A stretch of 7,166 nt of DNA from Lentisphaerota bacterium. Lineage in GTDB: Bacteria > Verrucomicrobiota > Kiritimatiellia > JAAZAB01. This document shows positions 1 through 5,910 of this stretch, one piece after another (positions within the stretch are counted from its first letter, which is position 1; every line of letters starts with the position of its first letter). The notes beneath the pieces were generated by a model. It was given only the letters and a program-made list of their open reading frames with translations, was not told where the DNA came from and did no database searches. Position numbers and translations under genes: made by a program. The DNA is taken from assembly GCA_016182435.1 (NCBI GenBank), contig JACPGN010000162.1, forward strand, positions 1-7,166, given 5' to 3'.

Positions 1-1730
1 TCAGTTTCCTGTTCGGGGCTCAAGATGTAGCGCTGGGTCTTGTCCTTGCTGGCCTGCAGGCTGTCCAGCCGTTGCCGGGTGGTTTCCAACTGTTCCTGGA
101 GCGCGCGCTCCTGCATCAGCCAGCGCTGCTGCGCCGCGCGAGAAAGCTCCAGGACGCGGTCAAAGGGGCGGTCGAACCGGCCGCGCGCGCGGATCTGCGA
201 GAGCGCCGCGCTGCCGGCAAGCTGTTCCAAAGCGTTGGCCAGGAAGTTGATGTTGTCGTTCAGCGGCTGGAATACGCGCTGACCGAAAAACGGTATTTCC
301 TGCACGGCGAAGGCGTCGTAGAGCAGGTCCACATCGGCCACCAGAATCACGGTGCCGGCCTTGGCGCTTTCCTTGAGGGCCGGTGTTGTGTCCTCCGACT
401 CGGCCTTCTCTGACGCGGCGTTAGTTTCCTTATCTGGGGCTGACGCTTCCTTGGGCTTGCCCTCCGGGAAAGCGGTTTTGAATTTGCCGTGCAGGCGGAT
501 GGCCAGGTTCATACGCTTCAACCCGCTCTGGAACTCGCGGCGGATAGCTTCCTCGCCCATCTGGGCGGTCATGGCGCTGATCAGCTCCGACTGGTCAGAG
601 GAAACCAGCAGGGAACCGACACTCAAGCCGGGCGCGCCGCTCCCTGAAAATGCGCCGGAGGCCGGCAGCGAAAGGGCCTCCAGCGAGGATGTGATGATAT
701 CCTTACCGTCAATATTGAGCTGGCGGAGGCTTAAGAAGATAGGATTGTTTTCGATCGTATTGTCGCTGCGGCGCACGCGCGTGCTGGCATCAAGATCGGC
801 AACGACTTTGTCGGGTTCGTAACTGATGCCCCAGGCTTTTGTCAAGCGGCTGAGGTCGGACATGGGGCGCCCCATGCCCATGGGCTGCTCCTGAGCAATA
901 GCCTCGGCTATGCAGAAGGGGTCAATAAATGCCAACACTCTGCCGCCGCGCAGGACAAACTGGTCAATGGCATAAAGAGTTTTCTCTGAGGCGTTCTTGG
1001 GATGCACTACAACCAGCACATCCACATTGGTGTCAATCGCGTCCGACTCGGCGGGCAGTTGGCGGACTTCGTAATCCTTATCCAGGTCCTGGAACGCCAC
1101 CCAGGGCGGCTGGCTTTTGGGCGGCGGCTGGCCCGGCAGGGCATAGGGAAACACACGCACCCCCATGACCGGCAAGCTGCTGAGGATGCCGACAACCGGT
1201 TTTTTCGGGTTAGCGAGGCCGGCGATCAAGTGGGTAATGTTGTATTCCAGCAATTCCTCGTTGCGCGGATCGAGAAAGGGAATGACCGTATGAGCGTCGC
1301 TTTTCACGGCCACCAGGCCCAGGTAGAGCGCAGGGGCCATGAGGCCGAGTTGTTCACCGGAGAGGCCGTAGCGCTGAGCCCATTCCTCGGCGTCTGAGTC
1401 CGGCCTGGGGTCATAGGTTTCCACCAGCACCTTGCCGCCCGAGGCCAACTCATATTCTTTCAGCAGGTCTTCAACCTGCTGGGCGAAGCGCTTCAGGGGC
1501 ATGGGTATTTCCGGAGTAGAGCCGGAAAAGAAGAACTTCAATGTCACCGATTCGTCGAGCGACTTCAAGATGGCGCGCGTGCCCTCCGCGAGCGTATAGA
1601 GTTTTTCTTCGGTCAGGTCCGCCCGGGCGCGCACGCGGAGCAGCAGCACATTAGCCGCAATCAGGATGACCAGCAGGGTCAGCAGCCCGATCAGGCTGCC
1701 GGCGAATTTCCAGAGTTGCCGTGTTTGCAT
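1..1730 (-). CDS. GldG-like ABC transporter auxiliary protein (C-terminus beyond window)
   Basis: The reading frame is open from an ATG at 1730-1728 to the left edge with no stop: 576 codons, 3' end missing. Residues about 10-31 are one hydrophobic segment, which suggests a membrane anchor with the bulk on the extracytoplasmic side. The body resembles the ABC_transp_aux/GldG family: an early 'LTEEKLYTLAEGT' stretch, a 'YDPRPDSDAEEW' stretch near residue 106, 'FLDPRNEELLEYNI' near 150-165 and 'LRGGRVLAFIDPF' near 265-275. Residues 418-458 are a Lys/Glu/Ala-rich charged linker. Residues about 525-570 (rich in Gln, Glu, Arg and Leu) look like a coiled coil. Family members usually end in a second membrane segment, which would lie outside the window. 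It follows the ABC ATPase and permease genes in the same direction, so it probably works with them. Substrate unknown; the gliding role known from Bacteroidetes should not be assumed. Confidence 0.85.
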   Translation of the reverse strand, partial: MQTRQLWKFAGSLIGLLTLLVILIAANVLLLRVRARADLTEEKLYTLAEGTRAILKSLDESVTLKFFFSGSTPEIPMPLKRFAQQVEDLLKEYELASGGKVLVETYDPRPDSDAEEWAQRYGLSGEQLGLMAPALYLGLVAVKSDAHTVIPFLDPRNEELLEYNITHLIAGLANPKKPVVGILSSLPVMGVRVFPYALPGQPPPKSQPPWVAFQDLDKDYEVRQLPAESDAIDTNVDVLVVVHPKNASEKTLYAIDQFVLRGGRVLAFIDPFCIAEAIAQEQPMGMGRPMSDLSRLTKAWGISYEPDKVVADLDASTRVRRSDNTIENNPIFLSLRQLNIDGKDIITSSLEALSLPASGAFSGSGAPGLSVGSLLVSSDQSELISAMTAQMGEEAIRREFQSGLKRMNLAIRLHGKFKTAFPEGKPKEASAPDKETNAASEKAESEDTTPALKESAKAGTVILVADVDLLYDAFAVQEIPFFGQRVFQPLNDNINFLANALEQLAGSAALSQIRARGRFDRPFDRVLELSRAAQQRWLMQERALQEQLETTRQRLDSLQASKDKTQRYILSPEQET

Positions 1731-1737
1731 ATTTGTA

Positions 1738-1744
1738 TTCCTTT
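1738..1744 (-). promoter_or_regulatory. Ribosome-binding site of the GldG-like gene
   Basis: On the minus strand AAAGGAA lies 7 bases before the ATG at 1730. This supports that start, which also places the hydrophobic anchor close to the N-terminus. Confidence 0.5.
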
Positions 1745-1783
1745 ATTAAAAGCGTAACTACTCAGGTCTTCCCTTCGCTTGCT

Positions 1784-1864
1784 GTCATTCCCGCGAAAGC
1801 GGGAATCCAGGGCTCGTGCAGAGCCGTTTCGGATGAACTGGATTCCCGCGTTCGCGGGAATGAC
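1784..1864. repeat. Paired inverted palindromic repeat (ATTCCCGCG class, MITE/REP-like)
   Basis: The left arm at 1784-1810 and the right arm at 1838-1864 are inverted copies that match at 26 of 27 bases. Each arm is itself a hairpin: ATTCCCGC-GAAA-GCGGGAAT on the left and ATTCCCGCG-TT-CGCGGGAAT on the right. The 27-base spacer holds a small GGCTC/GAGCC hairpin (1811-1825). Repeats of this sort, whose translations give peptides such as 'VIPAKAGIQ' and 'DSRVRGND', are widespread in bacterial intergenic DNA and are often mis-called as small proteins. An outer inverted pair lies at 1756-1768 and 1862-1874 (12 of 13 bases match). The element lies between the permease stop and the GldG-like start and would fold strongly in the transcript. 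Neither side has the T-run of a standard intrinsic terminator. Confidence 0.85.
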
Positions 1865-1889
1865 CTGAATAGTTGTTTTTGTTTTACAG

Positions 1890-2633
1890 TCAGGCGGCTT
1901 TCCGGTTTTCCAGCACCAGATGGGTGCCGAACAACATGAAGACCATCACGCTCAAATAATACGCGAAATCGCGCAAGTCCAGCACGCCTTTCTGAAAGGC
2001 CTCGTAGTGCGGCATGAAACTGAAGGCCGCCACGCCCCGCACCAGCCAGTCCGGCGCCCAGTGCACCATCAGGTCCGTTACCGGCGGCCAGCCGGCCAGC
2101 AGCAGAAACAGGCAGATGACCAGCGAAAGCACGAAGCTGATGACCTGGTTGCGCGACAGGGCCGAGGTCAGCATGCCGACGGCCAGATAAGCGCCGGAAA
2201 GCAGCAGGCTGCCGATGTAGCCGCCGATGATGGCGCCGCGGTCCGGCGCGCCCAGGTAGACCGTGGTTAAGACAATCGGAAAAGTCAGCGCCACGATGAG
2301 CCCGATAAAGATCCAGGCTGCCAGAAACTTGCCGAGGATCGCCTGCGTGGCGGTTACCGGCAGGGTCAGCAAGGTTTCAATAGTCCCGGAGCGGCGTTCT
2401 TCGGCCCAGAGCCGCATGGCCGCGGCGGGAACAAGCATGAGAAACACCCACGGGTGCCAGAAGAAAAAACCGCGCAGGTCGGCTTGGCCGCTTTCATAAA
2501 ACCGCGCTACAAAAAACGTCAGGAACCCGAGCAGCATGAGAAATACAACCATGAACACATAGGCGACCGGCGACTCGAAGTAGGAGGCCAGCTCGCGTTT
2601 GATAATGGCTTTGGTATTGCGCAGGAAGTCCAT
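1890..2633 (-). CDS. ABC-2 type transporter permease (GldF-like)
   Basis: Membrane subunit of an ABC exporter, 247-248 residues, the usual size for GldF-like permeases. It begins with an amphipathic stretch, 'IIKRELASYFESPVAYVF' (residues about 11-28), typical of the family, where the protein contacts its ATPase. About six hydrophobic segments follow: roughly 25-45, 60-75, 105-128, 137-158, 167-185 and 225-242. The 'MRLWAEERRSGTIETLLTLP' block (about 74-93) is the well-conserved cytoplasmic loop of ABC-2 permeases. Two starts are possible: GTG at 2636, directly after the ATPase stop, or ATG at 2633. I chose ATG because AAGGAG lies 8 bases upstream of it. It is translated immediately after the ATPase gene, so coupling is likely. 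Substrate unknown. Confidence 0.9.
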   Translation of the reverse strand: MDFLRNTKAIIKRELASYFESPVAYVFMVVFLMLLGFLTFFVARFYESGQADLRGFFFWHPWVFLMLVPAAAMRLWAEERRSGTIETLLTLPVTATQAILGKFLAAWIFIGLIVALTFPIVLTTVYLGAPDRGAIIGGYIGSLLLSGAYLAVGMLTSALSRNQVISFVLSLVICLFLLLAGWPPVTDLMVHWAPDWLVRGVAAFSFMPHYEAFQKGVLDLRDFAYYLSVMVFMLFGTHLVLENRKAA

Positions 2634-2636
2634 CAC

Positions 2637-3605
2637 TTAATCTCCTTGCTTGCTCTCGGTCAGTTCGCGGAAGACGTCGTCCAGCCGGCCTTCCAGCGTT
2701 TTCAGCGCAGTCACTTCCCAACCCGGGTTGGCTTTGAGCAGGCCCAAAATATCTTGCGCCAATCGGGGCGGCCCATTGCCGGATGCCCGGGGATAGACCA
2801 CGACGCGGGGCAACTGAGCCTCCACGTGTTTGACCGAGGAAAGACTTTGCAGCTTGCTCACCAGGTCGCTGGGCGCCGAATGGACGGTCAGCTCGACCGC
2901 GCCGTGGCTGCGGCTGCGGGCTTTAAGTTCCGCCGGCGAGCCGTTGGCGACAATTCCGCCGTTGCGGATGATGATGGCGCGCGTGCAGATGGCTTCCACT
3001 TCCTCGAGGATGTGGGTGGAAATCACGATGGCCTTGCGCGCGGCCATTTCGCGGATCATGGCGCGCACAATATGTTTCTGGTTCGGATCGAGTCCGTCGG
3101 TAGGCTCGTCCATGATGAGCACCGGCGGATCGTGCAACAGCGCCTGCGCAAAACAGACCCGCTGCTTGTAGCCCTTGGACAGCGTGCCGATGGCCTGGTG
3201 CTGGACGTCGTGCAACCGGCACCTTTCAATAGTTTGCTGGACGCGCTCCTGCCGGGCGCGTCCGGTGAAACCCCGGATTTCGGCAATAAAGGCCAGATAA
3301 TTCCAGACAATCATATCGGTGTAAACCGGCGCGTTTTCCGGCAGGTAACCTATCTGCTTCTTGGCGCGGATGGGCTCCTGGAGAATGTCGTGGCCCATAA
3401 TCAGGGCCGTCCCCGCCGCCGGCGGCAGGAAGCCGGTGATCATGCGCATGGTCGTGGTTTTACCAGCGCCGTTAGGACCCAGTAAGCCCAGGACTTCGCC
3501 CTGGCCGACCTGGAAGGACACATCACGGACCGCCTGGATCAGGCCGAAAGATTTCTGGAGGCGCTTGACTGAGAGCATCGGCTCGCCTGTGTTAGTGGTA
3601 CGCAT
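2637..3605 (-). CDS. ABC transporter ATP-binding protein (GldA-like)
   Basis: ATPase that should power the adjacent ABC-2 permease, 322 residues from the upstream ATG. Visible motifs are Walker A 'GPNGAGKTT' (43-51), a Q-loop region 'IGYLPENAPVY' (85-95) in which the usual Gln is replaced, a signature 'LSKGYKQRV' (142-150) that departs from LSGGQ, Walker B with D-loop 'VLIMDEPTDGLDP' (162-174), and the H-loop 'STHIL' (196-200). The LPE and LSKGY variants are characteristic of the GldA/CcmA-like exporter ATPases. Residues after about 230 form the C-terminal extension usual in this group and end 'LEGRLDDVFRELT', a common tail motif. The true start may be the internal ATG at 3578 (protein 'MLSVKRL', 313 residues), which matches where relatives begin and has a weak AGG/GAG upstream; the 3605 ATG has no visible ribosome-binding site. 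First gene of the three-gene export operon. Confidence 0.93.
   Translation of the reverse strand: MRTTNTGEPMLSVKRLQKSFGLIQAVRDVSFQVGQGEVLGLLGPNGAGKTTTMRMITGFLPPAAGTALIMGHDILQEPIRAKKQIGYLPENAPVYTDMIVWNYLAFIAEIRGFTGRARQERVQQTIERCRLHDVQHQAIGTLSKGYKQRVCFAQALLHDPPVLIMDEPTDGLDPNQKHIVRAMIREMAARKAIVISTHILEEVEAICTRAIIIRNGGIVANGSPAELKARSRSHGAVELTVHSAPSDLVSKLQSLSSVKHVEAQLPRVVVYPRASGNGPPRLAQDILGLLKANPGWEVTALKTLEGRLDDVFRELTESKQGD
2642..2647 (-). promoter_or_regulatory. Ribosome-binding site of the permease, inside the end of the ATPase gene
   Basis: The minus strand reads AAGGAG within the last ATPase codons, 8 bases before the ATG at 2633 and 5 bases before the GTG at 2636. The 8-base spacing favours ATG, though GTG cannot be excluded. 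Confidence 0.6.
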
Positions 3606-3622
3606 GGGTTGAAAAAATCTGG

Positions 3623-3651
3623 ACCTTATCGAATTGCAATTGCTCTGACAA
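3623..3651 (-). promoter_or_regulatory. Weak candidate promoter for the ABC operon
   Basis: On the minus strand TTGTCA (3651-3646, five of six to the -35 consensus) is followed after 17 bases by TAAGGT (3628-3623), which is a poor -10 (three of six). It is the best pair I can find upstream of the ATPase, and an operon start is expected here because the next gene runs the other way. Confidence 0.22.
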
Positions 3652-3663
3652 GCGTATTTGTAA

Positions 3664-3685
3664 TTGGCAGCTCAGCGGTTGCCAA
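3664..3685. promoter_or_regulatory. Candidate operator: 22-bp inverted repeat
   Basis: TTGGCAGC (3664-3671), a 6-base spacer and GTTGCCAA (3678-3685) form an inverted repeat with 7 of 8 pairs matching. The right half covers the -35 box of the plus-strand candidate promoter, so a bound regulator could affect either divergent unit. No regulator gene is in view. The symmetry could be chance. Confidence 0.35.
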
Positions 3686-3706
3686 GCCATATTTCTGGAG
3701 TATGAT
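3679..3706 (+). promoter_or_regulatory. Candidate sigma70-type promoter for the DUF2585 gene
   Basis: TTGCCA (3679-3684) and TATGAT (3701-3706) each match the housekeeping consensus at five of six bases and are separated by 16 bases. Transcription would begin near 3713, about 25 bases before the ATG at 3738. This short leader leaves room for only a weak AAAG-type ribosome-binding site. Confidence 0.5.
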
Positions 3707-3737
3707 CCATGCTCTTTGAAAGTCTGAAAGAAAGCGC

Positions 3738-4316
3738 ATGGATATCAACAATAGACCTCGATGGAAGATGTGGCCGTGGCTGGCGCTGGGCGTGATTCTG
3801 GCGGCGGCGGTCTACGAACTGCGCCGCCAGGCGCGGATCTGGTGGTGCGCCTGTGGCAAATTGAAATTTTTTGCCGGCGATATCTGGAGCGCCCACAACT
3901 CCCAGCATGTGTTCGATCCTTACAGCTTCACGCACGTGCTCCACGGGCTTGTGTTTTACGGAATTATTGCCCGGCTGTTTCCGCGAGTGTCGCTCGCCTG
4001 GCGATTTTGCATTGCCCTCGGGCTGGAAGCTTTGTGGGAGGTATTTGAGAATACGCAGTTCATTATCCAGCGCTACCGCGAAGCTACCATCGGGCTGGGT
4101 TATGAAGGCGATTCGATCGTCAACTCGCTGGGGGATATTCTGTTTTGCTCAATTGGCTTTGGGCTGGCGCGCTGTCTCGGATTGCGCTGGTCATTGGTTT
4201 TATTTGTGGCTACGGAACTGGCGTTGCTTTTCTGGGTCAGGGACAACCTGACCTTAAATATCCTGATGTTAATCTATCCGCTCGATGCCATCAAATCCTG
4301 GCAGATGATCCATTAG
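3738..4316 (+). CDS. DUF2585/UPF0314-type membrane protein
   Basis: An uncharacterised integral membrane protein of 192 residues, about the usual length of the UPF0314 (DUF2585) family, which I recognise from its conserved blocks. They are 'WWCACG' (35-40), 'GDIWSAHNSQHVFDPYSFTH' (47-66) with 'HG' at 69-70, 'EALWEVFENT' (97-106) and 'GLGYEGDSIVNSLGDI' (119-134). Hydrophobic segments lie near 11-25, 67-82, 87-100, 133-147, 150-166 and 171-183. The conserved Cys, His, Asp and Glu residues beside the membrane segments resemble a metal-site or catalytic layout, recalling VanZ-like proteins, but no function is established. It stands alone: divergent from the ABC operon and 336 bases ahead of resB. 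The ATG at 3738 is supported by the promoter position and by family length; the ribosome-binding site is weak. Confidence 0.85.
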   Translation: MDINNRPRWKMWPWLALGVILAAAVYELRRQARIWWCACGKLKFFAGDIWSAHNSQHVFDPYSFTHVLHGLVFYGIIARLFPRVSLAWRFCIALGLEALWEVFENTQFIIQRYREATIGLGYEGDSIVNSLGDILFCSIGFGLARCLGLRWSLVLFVATELALLFWVRDNLTLNILMLIYPLDAIKSWQMIH

Positions 4317-4652
4317 CGGCTAACAGAAAAATTAACAACAACATGTTGTGGGTTCGCAATAATGCTAAAACAAATAATGGTTTTATGTAGCTGCGGCGGT
4401 AACGCCGTGGCCGCCGAGGGAATCCACGCCGTTTCCACCTTGGCGGATCCGCCTGAGGAGGAGATTTTCTTGGGTTGCGGGCATAGCCCGCATTGCGCAT
4501 AATGGATTCTTATTGTAAGGCGCTTCGGCCCGGTGTCAATCACGCATTGGGCGAACCCATGGGGGACTTGCTTCTACCCGGTAAGTGGAGTAAGGTGCCG
4601 TCTTTCCGGTTGTCGTAATTCCCTTGTTGATGTGCAGGAATAGAGGTCCACT
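4317..4652. other. 336-bp non-coding region with several palindromes
   Basis: No convincing gene lies here; the short open frames on either strand have arginine/proline-rich compositions typical of chance reading. It holds a perfect palindrome ACAACATGTTGT (4338-4349), a hairpin CGGCG-GTAA-CGCCG (4394-4407), a perfect palindrome GGCGGATCCGCC (4442-4453) and a hairpin TGCGGGC-ATA-GCCCGCA (4476-4492). Nothing is a clear terminator for the upstream gene, since none of the stems is followed by a T-run. The dense GC palindromes at 4390-4492 could be a dispersed intergenic repeat. Confidence 0.6.
4475..4503 (+). promoter_or_regulatory. Weak candidate promoter upstream of resB
   Basis: TTGCGG (4475-4480) and CATAAT (4498-4503) are separated by the ideal 17 bases. 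The -10 matches five of six consensus bases, the -35 only three. The 7-bp hairpin at 4476-4492 fills most of the spacer and could be an operator. It would give a leader of about 140 bases before the GTG at 4653. Confidence 0.25.
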
Positions 4653-5843
4653 GTGAAGAAATCCAACGGCGCGTCATGTAATCCAAGTGCCAGGCTTTTT
4701 GACTTTCTGACCTCGATGAAGTTTGCGCTCTTGATCGTCTTCCTGATTGCCCTGGCCTGCGCCGTGGGCACGCTTTTGCCGCAGGGCGCGGAGGTTGCCG
4801 ACTATTTACAGCACAACCCGGCCGCAACCGGCCGCATGGAATTGTTTGCGAAGCTGGGCTTGACCAATGTCTTTTTCTGCTGGTGGTTCCTGGCTTTGCT
4901 GGGCATCCTCAGCGGGAATCTCCTGGTCTGCGTTTCCCGCCGGCTTTTTGCATTGCGGCGCTCCTCAGGCCTGAGCCGCCTGCGCATTGCCGGAACCGCG
5001 CTGGTCCATCTCAGCCTGCTGGCCATCTTTCTGGGCGGACTGATTCGCGGCCTATTCTCCGAGCGAGGCTTTATTGAGTTTCGCGAAGGCGAAAGCGTTA
5101 CATTTTTTTCCACGGAAACTGGACGCGTCCAACTGCCTTTTGCCGTCCAACTGCTCAAGTTTGAAATCGAGAGATATCCGGCCAAGGTGGGGTTTGCCCA
5201 GGATGAAAAGGATGTCTATTCGGAAACTTTGGTTATCACCTGGCCGGAACGGAAGTTCCGAGCCGTTTTAACGGTTGAACCAGGAGCCCAACAGGTCGTG
5301 TCCCCCAAAAGCCGGAAGGGGAGTGCACCTGAATCGTTTCAGGTCAGCATCGTCCGGCGGGTCACGGATTTTGTGATTGACACAACTACCAGGGAAATTA
5401 CCAGCCGCTCGGATGAACTGCGCAATCCGGCAATTCTGGTGCGCGTCAGCGGCGCAGTGGGCGCGGCCGAACGCTGGGTATTCGCGCGCTATCCCGACGA
5501 CTTCAATATGCCCTCCGGGAGCGCTACGAATTCGCTGCCGATCCCTTTCGACATGAACTACGAGGTCACCCCAGCGCGCAAGGCCCCGATAAAGGCCTTC
5601 AAGAGCAGTCTCCGAATTCTGGACGACCAGGCCGTGCGCTGCGAAAAAACAATCGAAGTCAATGCCCCGCTCTCGTTCGGCGGCTATACGTTTTATCAAT
5701 CCGGGTATGACGAGAAAGACCCGACCTGGACCTCGCTGCAGGTCGTGCGCGACCCCGGCGTGAGCGTCGTCTACCTGGGCTTCGCTTTGATGACCCTTGG
5801 TCTTTTGCTCACAACTTATGTGCGCGTTAATAGTATGGGATAA
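4653..5843 (+). CDS. resB: ResB/CcsB-like cytochrome c biogenesis protein
   Basis: System II cytochrome c maturation component, 396 residues, compact for the family. With CcsA it moves heme across the cytoplasmic membrane and keeps the apocytochrome ready for attachment. Membrane segments: about 22-43 (ending in the conserved 'GTLLPQG'), 72-97 ('WWFLALLGILSGNLLVC'), 112-134 and 369-390. The region between the last two (about 135-365) is the extracytoplasmic domain, ending with the family's 'LSFGGYTFYQSGYD' (340-353). His119 in the third segment ('ALVHLSLL') fits the transmembrane heme-ligand histidine described for CcsBA. The GTG start at 4653 is chosen because AGAGG lies 6 bases upstream and because the cytoplasmic lead 'LFDFLTSMKFALLI' before the first membrane segment is a family feature; a start at the internal ATG (4716) would lose it. 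It is followed by ccsA after 67 bases, probably in one operon. Confidence 0.92.
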   Translation: MKKSNGASCNPSARLFDFLTSMKFALLIVFLIALACAVGTLLPQGAEVADYLQHNPAATGRMELFAKLGLTNVFFCWWFLALLGILSGNLLVCVSRRLFALRRSSGLSRLRIAGTALVHLSLLAIFLGGLIRGLFSERGFIEFREGESVTFFSTETGRVQLPFAVQLLKFEIERYPAKVGFAQDEKDVYSETLVITWPERKFRAVLTVEPGAQQVVSPKSRKGSAPESFQVSIVRRVTDFVIDTTTREITSRSDELRNPAILVRVSGAVGAAERWVFARYPDDFNMPSGSATNSLPIPFDMNYEVTPARKAPIKAFKSSLRILDDQAVRCEKTIEVNAPLSFGGYTFYQSGYDEKDPTWTSLQVVRDPGVSVVYLGFALMTLGLLLTTYVRVNSMG

Positions 5844-5872
5844 GCCCAATAATTGGTGTCCAAAATAATATT

Positions 5873-5904
5873 CCCTCTCCCTTGGGAGAGGGTAGGGTGA
5901 GGGG
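5873..5904. repeat. Dispersed palindromic repeat carrying the ccsA ribosome-binding site
   Basis: CCCTCTCCC (5873-5881), TT, and GGGAGAGGG (5884-5892) form a perfect 9-bp stem, followed by TAGGGTGAGGGG. This is the common bacterial intergenic element whose reverse reading gives peptides like 'SPYPLPRERE'. GAGGGG at 5899-5904 stands 6 bases before the ccsA ATG at 5911, so the tail of the repeat appears to serve as the ribosome-binding site. Confidence 0.8.
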
Positions 5905-5910
5905 AATGCC

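Noticed and set aside
352..822. 156-codon plus-strand frame opposite the GldG-like gene
   Set aside because: The minus-strand frame is continuous for 576 codons with a membrane anchor and family motifs; this is its shadow.
1784..1864. Palindrome pair considered as an intrinsic terminator for the ATPase-permease genes
   Set aside because: Strong stems are present, but no T-run follows on the minus strand. The sequence matches a dispersed repeat class, so a terminator call is not supported.
1784..1864. Repeat pair considered as a small CRISPR array
   Set aside because: There are only two copies, in inverted rather than direct orientation, with a single spacer.
1721..1939. Small plus-strand frame reading 'VIPAKAGIQ...DSRVRGND'
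   Set aside because: This peptide is the translation of the palindromic repeat at 1784-1864, a well-known false protein, and the frame runs into the end of the permease gene on the other strand.
2454..3485. Long open frame (343 codons) on the plus strand opposite the ABC ATPase and permease
   Set aside because: The opposite strand encodes a complete ATPase with all motifs. This frame is rich in His, Arg, Gln and Gly, has no recognisable domain and spans two real genes, as expected for antisense shadowing in GC-rich DNA.
4291..4543. Two overlapping minus-strand frames of 69-76 codons in the gap before resB
   Set aside because: Arg/Pro/Ser-rich composition, no ribosome-binding site, no hydrophobic core or domain; they read through the palindromes of this gap.
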